Assembly (NCBI GenBank): GCA_900545875.1
Contig: URAQ01000015.1
Location: 1 to 14,788 of the forward strand
Direction of reading: 5' to 3'
Length of the DNA: 14,788 bases
DNA from: an uncultured Collinsella sp.
GTDB taxonomy: Bacteria > Actinomycetota > Coriobacteriia > Coriobacteriales > Coriobacteriaceae
The translations under genes were made by a program, and so were the position numbers. Positions 7,053 to 12,486 of this stretch are shown in pieces. The notes under the pieces are model-generated. The model was not told the origin of the DNA. It did not search any database and saw only the letters and a list, made by a program, of their open reading frames with translations. Numbering within the stretch: the stretch's first letter is position 1; every line of letters starts with the position of its first letter.

Positions 7053-7066
7053 TCAGAGCGCTCTGA
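7053..7066 (+). promoter_or_regulatory. 14-bp perfect palindrome upstream of htpG
   Basis: TCAGAGCGCTCTGA is perfectly symmetric and lies 45 bp upstream of the TATAAAAT element. It may be an operator for a stress regulator, though it does not match the CIRCE, HAIR or CtsR consensus. As RNA it gives only a 5-bp stem followed, after CATACAG, by five T's, so a weak terminator of the acetyltransferase gene is the alternative. Confidence 0.4.
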
Positions 7067-7111
7067 CATACAGTTTTTCGATTCCGTATGTATATGTGCG
7101 CGCTAATGGGT

Positions 7112-7119
7112 TATAAAAT
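7112..7119 (+). promoter_or_regulatory. Candidate -10 element of the htpG promoter
   Basis: TATAAAAT at 7112-7119 is the best -10-like sequence between the acetyltransferase stop and htpG. The corresponding -35 position (7089-7094, TGTATA) is poor, so an activator or a different spacing may apply. A start near 7126 would give an untranslated leader of about 78 nt. Confidence 0.45.
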
Positions 7120-7148
7120 CTAAGTCTGAACATAGCAGGTCTGCGATG

Positions 7149-7173
7149 CGGCTCGGGCGACCGGGCCGTTTTT
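7149..7173 (+). terminator. Terminator-like hairpin in the htpG leader
   Basis: CGGCTCGG (7149-7156) pairs with CCGGGCCG (7161-7168), giving 8 bp with one U.G pair, closed by the GNRA tetraloop GCGA and followed by TTTTT (7169-7173). It has all the parts of an intrinsic terminator but lies downstream of the only good -10 element and 31 nt before the htpG start. It could be an attenuator in the leader, or simply the terminator of the upstream gene if another promoter is used. Confidence 0.6.
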
Positions 7174-7203
7174 GCGGGCGGGGGTAGCGCGAAAGGACTG
7201 CAC

Positions 7204-9228
7204 ATGCGTCAATTTAAGACCGAGAGCAAAAAACTGCTCGACCTCATGATCAACTCCATCTACACCAATAAGGAAATCTTCCTGCGCGAGCTTATCTCTA
7301 ACGCGAGCGACGCCGTCGACAAGCTCAACTTTAAGAGCCTGCAGGACCCGAGCGTCAAGATCGACCAGGGCGACCTGGCCATTCGCGTCTCCTTTGATAA
7401 AGACGCCCGCACCATTACCATCTCGGATAACGGCATTGGCATGACCGCCGAGGAGCTGGAGCGCAATCTGGGCACCATCGCCCATTCCGGCTCCGAGGAG
7501 TTTAAGACCGAGAACGCCGAGCAGCAGGGCTCCGATGTCGACATCATCGGCCAGTTTGGCGTGGGCTTCTACTCGGCTTTTATGGTCGCCAGCCACGTGA
7601 AGGTCGTGAGCCGCGCCTATGGCGAGGATGTCGCCCATGTGTGGGAATCCGACGGTCTTGAGGGCTACACCATCGAGGACGGCGAGCGCGCCGAGCACGG
7701 TACCGATGTCATCCTGACGCTGCGCGAGAACGAGAAGCTCGATGCCGACGGCGAGGCCGAGACCTACGATCGCTTCCTGACCGAGTGGGGTCTCAAGAGC
7801 CTGATTCAGCAGTACAGCAACTATGTGCGCTACCCGATTCAGATGATGGTGTCCAAAAGCCGCCAGAAACCCAAGCCCGAGGACGCCGGCGACGATTACA
7901 AGCCCGAGTACGAGGACTACCAGGAGCTTGAGACCGTCAATTCCATGACACCGATCTGGAAGAAGCGCAGCTCCGATGTCGAGCAGAAGGACTACGACGA
8001 GTTCTACAAGTCCACGTTCCACGACTTTGACGATCCTGCGCGCACCATCAGCTTCCATGCCGAGGGCACGCTCGAGTATGACGCCCTGCTGTTTGTGCCG
8101 GGCCGCGCGCCGTTCGATCTGTACAGCAAGGATTACGAGAAGGGTCTGGCGCTCTACAGCTCCAACGTCCTGATCATGGAGAAGTGCGACGACCTGCTGC
8201 CCGACTACTATAACTTTGTCCGCGGCGTCGTGGATTCTGCCGACGTGTCGCTTAACATCTCGCGCGAGACGCTGCAGCAGAACCGTCAGCTCAAGGCCAT
8301 TGCCAAGCGTGTGGAAAAGAAGATTACCGCCGACCTTGAGGATATGCGTGACAACGACCGCGAGGCCTACGAGAAGTTCTTTGAGAACTTTGGCCGTGGC
8401 CTTAAGTATGGTATCTACTCGAGCTATGGCATGAAGGCCGATGAGCTCGCCGACCTGTTGCTGTTCTGGTCTGCCAAGGAACAGAAGATGATTACTCTGG
8501 CTGAGTATGTCAAGGGCATGCCCGAGGATCAGAAGGCCATCTACTACGCCGCCGGTGACTCGCGTGAGCGCTTGGCCAAGATGCCCGTGGTAAAGGGCGT
8601 GCTCGACCGCGGCTATGACGTGCTGCTGCTGACGCAGGATGTGGATGAGTTCACGTTCCAGGCTATGCGTGAATACGTTGCCGCCGATATGCCCAAGATC
8701 TACGAGGACGATGCTGCCCGCGAGGCTGCCGAGAAGGCTGTGGCCGATGGTGCCGAGCCCGAGGTCGAGGATCGTCATCTGGAGCTCAAGAACGTCGCGA
8801 CCGGTGATCTTGACCTGGCGACCGAGGATGAGAAGAAGGAGGCCGAGGACGCCACCAAGGAAAACGAGGACCTCTTCAGTGCTATGAAGGAGGCGCTCGG
8901 TGACAAGGTCGAGAAAGTTGCCGTCTCCGCGCGCCTGACCGATGCCCCCGCTTGCATCACCACCGAGGGCCCACTTTCGCTCGAGATGGAGAAGGTACTC
9001 CAGAAGGGACCCGAGGGCGCGCCCGACGGCATGCCCAAGAGCCAACGCGTGCTCGAGCTCAACGCCAAGCACCCGGTCTTTGACAAGCTTGTCGCTGCCC
9101 AGAAGGCAGGCGACGCCGACAAGATCAAGCAGTACTCCGGTCTGCTCTATGACCAGGCCCTGCTGGTCGAGGGCATCCTCCCCGAGGACCCCGTTGCCTT
9201 CGCGGCAGCTGTTTGCAACTTGATGTAG
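7204..9228 (+). CDS. htpG: Molecular chaperone HtpG (bacterial Hsp90)
   Basis: ATP-dependent cytosolic chaperone dimer that remodels client proteins with DnaK. The 674 residues begin almost at the conserved FKTESKKLLDLMINSIY, so the N terminus is short. The GHKL ATPase site is intact: E29 and N33 in RELISNASDA, D75 and G77 in ISDNGIGM, GTIAHSGSEEF (90-100), and the lid GQFGVGFYSAFM (116-127). The middle-domain arginine in NISRETLQQN is R354. The protein is about 50 residues longer than the E. coli protein. Much of the excess appears to be a very acidic, charged stretch at about 497-566, at the middle/C-terminal domain boundary. AAAGGA lies 6 nt before the ATG. It stands alone as a transcription unit. 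Confidence 0.97.
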   Translation: MRQFKTESKKLLDLMINSIYTNKEIFLRELISNASDAVDKLNFKSLQDPSVKIDQGDLAIRVSFDKDARTITISDNGIGMTAEELERNLGTIAHSGSEEFKTENAEQQGSDVDIIGQFGVGFYSAFMVASHVKVVSRAYGEDVAHVWESDGLEGYTIEDGERAEHGTDVILTLRENEKLDADGEAETYDRFLTEWGLKSLIQQYSNYVRYPIQMMVSKSRQKPKPEDAGDDYKPEYEDYQELETVNSMTPIWKKRSSDVEQKDYDEFYKSTFHDFDDPARTISFHAEGTLEYDALLFVPGRAPFDLYSKDYEKGLALYSSNVLIMEKCDDLLPDYYNFVRGVVDSADVSLNISRETLQQNRQLKAIAKRVEKKITADLEDMRDNDREAYEKFFENFGRGLKYGIYSSYGMKADELADLLLFWSAKEQKMITLAEYVKGMPEDQKAIYYAAGDSRERLAKMPVVKGVLDRGYDVLLLTQDVDEFTFQAMREYVAADMPKIYEDDAAREAAEKAVADGAEPEVEDRHLELKNVATGDLDLATEDEKKEAEDATKENEDLFSAMKEALGDKVEKVAVSARLTDAPACITTEGPLSLEMEKVLQKGPEGAPDGMPKSQRVLELNAKHPVFDKLVAAQKAGDADKIKQYSGLLYDQALLVEGILPEDPVAFAAAVCNLM

Positions 9229-9235
9229 TTAGGTA

Positions 9236-9263
9236 GTTACGCGGTTTTACCAAACCACGTAAC
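9236..9263 (+). repeat. Inverted repeat just after the htpG stop
   Basis: GTTACG (9236-9241) pairs with CGTAAC (9258-9263). After one C/A mismatch, GGTTT (9243-9247) pairs with AAACC (9252-9256) around a TACC loop. There are 11 pairs in all, 7 bp after the stop codon. No T run follows, so it looks more like a 3'-end protecting stem than a complete terminator. Confidence 0.6.
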
Positions 9264-9283
9264 AGCTCGACGCTGCCCTCAGT

Positions 9284-9307
9284 TCCGCCGTTCTAACGAA
9301 CGGCGGA
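9284..9307 (+). repeat. Perfect 10-bp hairpin TCCGCCGTTC/GAACGGCGGA
   Basis: Arms at 9284-9293 and 9298-9307 with loop TAAC. A 10-bp direct repeat, TCGACGCTGC, flanks it at 9267-9276 and 9312-9321. No T run follows, so on its own it is not an intrinsic terminator. Confidence 0.6.
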
Positions 9308-9321
9308 CCAGTCGACGCTGC

Positions 9322-9421
9322 GCGGGCGCCAGAGCGACAACTTGTCATTCAAAGAGGACGGCATGACCAGAAGGTCTATGCCGTCCTCTTTTCATGCCAA
9401 TTTGTTCGCTCTGGCGCCCGC
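9322..9421. repeat. 19-bp inverted repeat enclosing a terminator hairpin
   Basis: GCGGGCGCCAGAGCGACAA (9322-9340) is the reverse complement of 9402-9421 except for one extra T at 9406. The arms enclose a 61-bp core whose own hairpin is at 9351-9391. CGCTG occurs one base outside each arm (9316-9320 and 9423-9427). It resembles either a double-decker RNA structure or a small element with terminal inverted repeats and a 5-bp duplicated target. Confidence 0.6.
9351..9392 (+). terminator. Strong intrinsic terminator hairpin downstream of htpG
   Basis: AAAGAGGACGGCAT (9351-9364) pairs perfectly with 9378-9391 over 14 bp. Beyond a one-base bulge (T9377), GACC (9365-9368) pairs with GGTC (9373-9376) around the loop AGAA. 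The descending arm ends in TTTT, then CAT. It lies 122 bp after the htpG stop, so htpG would carry a long structured 3' untranslated region. Because the stem is symmetric in its A and T ends, it may act on both strands. Confidence 0.75.
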
Positions 9422-9464
9422 TCGCTGGCATTGCCAAAACATCGATGTTACCGTGGTCCAAACT

Positions 9465-9518
9465 AGTCGTTGGGGGCGTTCTTGTTTGACCAGTCGTTTA
9501 AGAACGTCCCCGATGACT
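9465..9518 (+). repeat. 19-bp stem with only G.U-compatible mismatches
   Basis: Bases 9465-9483 pair continuously with 9500-9518 around a 16-nt loop. The three non-Watson-Crick positions (9469/9514, 9471/9512, 9476/9507) are all G.T, which as plus-strand RNA are allowed G.U pairs. The inner arms read GGGGCGTTCTT and AAGAACGTCCCC. No T run follows. Confidence 0.6.
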
Positions 9519-9574
9519 ATTTGAATTGCTAATTTGTGCGGGTTGTGGTTTTGTGACCTGCTGAAATTAAAGAT

Positions 9575-9618
9575 ACTGTACAACTGTACGTTAATTCGTC
9601 TTCGTAGTATATTGCTAC
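9575..9618 (+). promoter_or_regulatory. Candidate promoter and operator of the YhgE/Pip operon
   Basis: TATATT (9608-9613) is a good -10. The position 17 bp upstream (9585-9590, TGTACG) is a poor -35, but it coincides with the second copy of an 8-bp direct repeat, ACTGTACA then ACTGTACG (9575-9590). The -10 is framed by GTAG/CTAC (9604-9607 and 9615-9618). A repeat over the -35 and symmetry over the -10 suggest control by a DNA-binding protein; no regulator gene is adjacent. Confidence 0.45.
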
Positions 9619-9632
9619 CCGCAAAACTCAAT

Positions 9633-9674
9633 ACCATTGTGCTCTGAGACGCTAAAGCGCTTACGTACAATGGT
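9633..9674 (+). repeat. Inverted repeat in the YhgE/Pip operon leader
   Basis: ACCATTGT (9633-9640) is the reverse complement of ACAATGGT (9667-9674), extendable by one G.U and one C-G pair. A small CGC/GCG hairpin (9650-9659) lies inside. It falls between the likely transcription start near 9620 and the chosen start codon at 9721. It could be a leader hairpin or an operator. Confidence 0.4.
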
Positions 9675-9720
9675 TATCGATAGTACGATTCGATTCAACG
9701 ACAGGATGGATGGTCCAAGC

Positions 9721-12486
9721 GTGAGTCTCGGCAGCAAACTATCCAACGCAAAGGTCTCCTTTGCGATCTTTAAGCGCGACATCAAGCGATTGCTCGTGAA
9801 CCCCGTCGCCCTGGTGGTTACTTTGGGCGTGTGCGTCATTCCCTCGCTGTATGCCTGGTACAACATCGTGGCTAACTGGGATCCGTACGGAAACACCCAG
9901 GGTATCAAGATTGCCATCGCCAACAACGATCGGGGCACCCAAAACGACTTGGTGGGCGTGCTCAACGCGGGCGACCAGGTCGTCGATCAGCTCAAGGAGA
10001 ACGATCAGCTGGGCTGGACCTTCGTCGATTCGGCGGCCGTCGCCAAGGAGGGCGTCGAGAGCGGTGAGTACTATGCGGCCATCGTAATCCCTAAGAACTT
10101 CTCGGATAACCTGGTCTCGATGCTCGACGGCAACTACCATCAGCCCAAGCTTACGTACTACGTCAATGAGAAGAAGAGTGCTATTGCGCCCAAGGTTACC
10201 GACACCGGTGCAAGCACCATCGAGGAGCAGATCAACTCGGAATTTGTCTCCACAGTGGGCGAGACCGTTGCCAGCATCGCCAAGGATGCCGGGGTCGATT
10301 TAAAGGACAAGGCAACCCAGACTCAGAATTCGTTGGCTGGTTCGGTATCAGAGGCATCCGGTACCTTGGGTGAGGTGCGCGATTCGATTGGCGACATGAA
10401 TGCCGCCATCGATAAGACGAGTGGCGCTATCGCCTCGGCTGATGCCGCGTTGGCGGGCCTACAGGGTCAGACGCCCTCTCTAACGCAGGCAATCGCTCAG
10501 GGCAATGACCTGCTGGGCGAGGCGCGCGCTACGGCGGGCAACTCTGTCGCCTCGCTCTCCAAGGCACTCTCGGAAGGCAGCCTTGCGCTCACCAAGACGT
10601 CAGCCTCCGCGAACGCTGCGATTGGCAAGCTGACGGGCGCGGTCACATCTACGACCACCCGCATCGACAACTCGCTTGAGTCTCTCCAAGCGACGATCGA
10701 CCACAATAAGGCCGTTATCGGGCACTTGGAAATTCTCGTTAATGACACGTCGACAGGTTCCAAGGAAATTGACGCGCGCATTGTATCGACCATCGATTTG
10801 CTCCGCGAGCAGAATGAAAAGCTTCAGAGCATCAAGGACGGTCTGTCTGCGCAGTCGAGCGCCATGGCGAATGACGCCGCGGCTGTCTCGGGCGCCAGCG
10901 ACGCTATCAATAACGCAATCCAGACCGGTGCGACCAACCTTGGCCAGGCCCAGACGGACCTGGGTCAAAACGCGCTGCCGAAGGCCTCGAGCGCGCTTGA
11001 TTCATTTGCCGCCGTCTCGGGTGATCTGACGGGAATCGTGTCTGGCCTCACGCCTACTATTGCAAGTGCGCGCGGTACACTTTCGCAACTCAACGCCACG
11101 CTCGGTCAGGCCAAGACCACGCTGTCCCAGACCGATGCCTCGCTTGCCAAGGTCCAGGACAAGCTCGCAACCGCCGCCAACGACATCGCGGCGCTACAGA
11201 CCTCCGAGTCCATGGGCGAGCTGGCCGGCCTGATGGGCGTCGACGTCGATGATGTTGCAGACTTCATGGCATCTCCGGTCGAGCTGACCTCAAAGTCAAT
11301 TTACCCGGTCAAGAGCTTTGGTTCGGGCATTGCCCCGTTCTATACCAATCTGGCGCTGTGGGTGGGCGGCTACGTGCTTATCGCCATCTACAAGCTCGAG
11401 GTCGACCGCGAAGGCATCGGCAGCTTTACCGCGCGTCAGGGCTACTTTGGCCGCTGGTTGCTCCTGGTGATCCTGGGCGCGTTGCAGGCCATCATCGTTA
11501 CGGTAGGCGATCTGGTGATCGGCGTACAGTGCGTCAGCCCGCTGCTGTTCGTGCTGGGCGGCATCGCCATCTCGTTCACCTACGTCAATATCATCTATGC
11601 GCTGTCCACCACGTTTAAGCACATCGGCAAGGCTATCGGCGTCATTCTGGTTATCGTGCAGATCCCGGGTTCGTCGGGCATGTACCCCATCGAGATGATG
11701 CCAGGCTTCTTCCAGTGGCTGCACCCGCTGCTGCCCTTTACCTACGGCATCAATCTGCTGCGCGAGACGGTCGGCGGCATGTATTCGTTCAACTACCTGT
11801 TTAACCTGTGCATTCTGGGCGTGTTCTTGATCGTGGCGCTCTTTATCGGTCTGCAGCTGCGTCCGCTGCTGCTCAACCTTAACCTGCTCTTTGATAAACA
11901 GCTTTCCACGACCGGTATGATGATTTGCGAGTCCAACGACCTGCCGCGCCAGCGCTACTCGCTGCGCACGGCCATGCGTGTCATGCTCGATTCCGATTCG
12001 TACCGTCGCGAACTGCTCGATCATGCGGTCGCCTTTGAACATCGCTACCCGTACTACATCAAGGGCGGTTTTGCCGCCGTGGTAGGCGTTCAGGTCCTGC
12101 TCTTTGTCCTGTCGACGGTTCTCGATATCGACAACAATGGCAAGATCATTCTGCTGGTCATCTGGATTATCTCGGTCATTGCCATCTGCGGCTGGCTCAT
12201 CAACATCGAGTACATCCGCGCAAGCCTCAACACCCAGATGCGCATCTCGGCGCTTTCGGATGAGGACCTGCGCCGCGAGATGCGCGAGCACACGGCCGCC
12301 ATTCCGGCCGCTCGTCACATGTTCGGCTTGAATGCGAGCGAGCGGGGGTCTGAACCCAAGACTCAGATTGTCAGCCAATGCGGTCATCGCGATGCGGTCC
12401 ATGTGCCCGAGAACGGGGATGACACGTTTGTGATGAATGGAAAGAACGCCCCGCTCGGCAAGCACTCCAAAGGAGGTGAGGCATAA
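9721..12486 (+). CDS. YhgE/Pip-family membrane protein with extra C-terminal membrane module
   Basis: Large membrane protein of the family that includes lactococcal Pip (phage infection protein) and Bacillus YhgE, related to the membrane part of ABC-2 exporters. The start is uncertain. GTG at 9721 has GGATGG 7 nt upstream and puts the conserved FAIFKRDIKRL near the N terminus, as in the second copy; TTG 9637, ATG 9670 and ATG 9706 are alternatives. From the GTG (921 residues): membrane segment 1 at 27-50, the motif LYAWYNIVANWDPYGNT (43-59), an extracytoplasmic domain with YYAAIVIPKNFS (117-128), a long Ser/Ala/Thr-rich helical region (about 205-500), and about five membrane segments from 540 to 718 containing FYTNLALWVGG. 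An extra region (about 730-921) holds two more segments (782-802, 807-828) and a hydrophilic tail. Function unknown. Confidence 0.88.
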   Translation: MSLGSKLSNAKVSFAIFKRDIKRLLVNPVALVVTLGVCVIPSLYAWYNIVANWDPYGNTQGIKIAIANNDRGTQNDLVGVLNAGDQVVDQLKENDQLGWTFVDSAAVAKEGVESGEYYAAIVIPKNFSDNLVSMLDGNYHQPKLTYYVNEKKSAIAPKVTDTGASTIEEQINSEFVSTVGETVASIAKDAGVDLKDKATQTQNSLAGSVSEASGTLGEVRDSIGDMNAAIDKTSGAIASADAALAGLQGQTPSLTQAIAQGNDLLGEARATAGNSVASLSKALSEGSLALTKTSASANAAIGKLTGAVTSTTTRIDNSLESLQATIDHNKAVIGHLEILVNDTSTGSKEIDARIVSTIDLLREQNEKLQSIKDGLSAQSSAMANDAAAVSGASDAINNAIQTGATNLGQAQTDLGQNALPKASSALDSFAAVSGDLTGIVSGLTPTIASARGTLSQLNATLGQAKTTLSQTDASLAKVQDKLATAANDIAALQTSESMGELAGLMGVDVDDVADFMASPVELTSKSIYPVKSFGSGIAPFYTNLALWVGGYVLIAIYKLEVDREGIGSFTARQGYFGRWLLLVILGALQAIIVTVGDLVIGVQCVSPLLFVLGGIAISFTYVNIIYALSTTFKHIGKAIGVILVIVQIPGSSGMYPIEMMPGFFQWLHPLLPFTYGINLLRETVGGMYSFNYLFNLCILGVFLIVALFIGLQLRPLLLNLNLLFDKQLSTTGMMICESNDLPRQRYSLRTAMRVMLDSDSYRRELLDHAVAFEHRYPYYIKGGFAAVVGVQVLLFVLSTVLDIDNNGKIILLVIWIISVIAICGWLINIEYIRASLNTQMRISALSDEDLRREMREHTAAIPAARHMFGLNASERGSEPKTQIVSQCGHRDAVHVPENGDDTFVMNGKNAPLGKHSKGGEA
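12469..12479 (+). promoter_or_regulatory. Extended Shine-Dalgarno for the second YhgE/Pip gene
   Basis: AAAGGAGGTGA is complementary to the 16S rRNA tail over its full length and lies 7 nt before the ATG at 12487. It is read as codons within the last five residues of the first gene, which stops directly against that ATG. It is the strongest ribosome binding site in the window. Confidence 0.85.

Larger units (their letters stand above)
9229..9720. other. Gene-free region with several strong inverted repeats and promoter signals
   Basis: About 490 bp between htpG and the YhgE/Pip operon contain no convincing gene. The stretch carries hairpins at 9236-9263, 9284-9307, 9322-9421 (enclosing 9351-9391) and 9465-9518. 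Near its end are promoter and operator-like repeats (9575-9618) and a leader inverted repeat (9633-9674). The only ORFs are short and run through hairpins. The density of structure is far above that of the other gaps in the window and suggests a small structured RNA, a decayed repeat element, or both. Confidence 0.7.

Noticed and set aside
7002..7203. CIRCE, HAIR or CtsR operator before htpG
   Set aside because: None of the consensus sequences is present; only an unrelated perfect palindrome was found.
7120..9072. 650-codon open frame on the minus strand
   Set aside because: It is fully antisense to htpG, whose family motifs are intact. The translation is Leu/Val/His/Gly-rich low-complexity sequence typical of mirrored GC-rich codons.
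9342..9524. Short plus-strand open frame in the htpG-yhgE gap
   Set aside because: It passes through the terminator hairpin and the 19-bp outer arm; its sequence is explained by these structures and it has no ribosome binding site.
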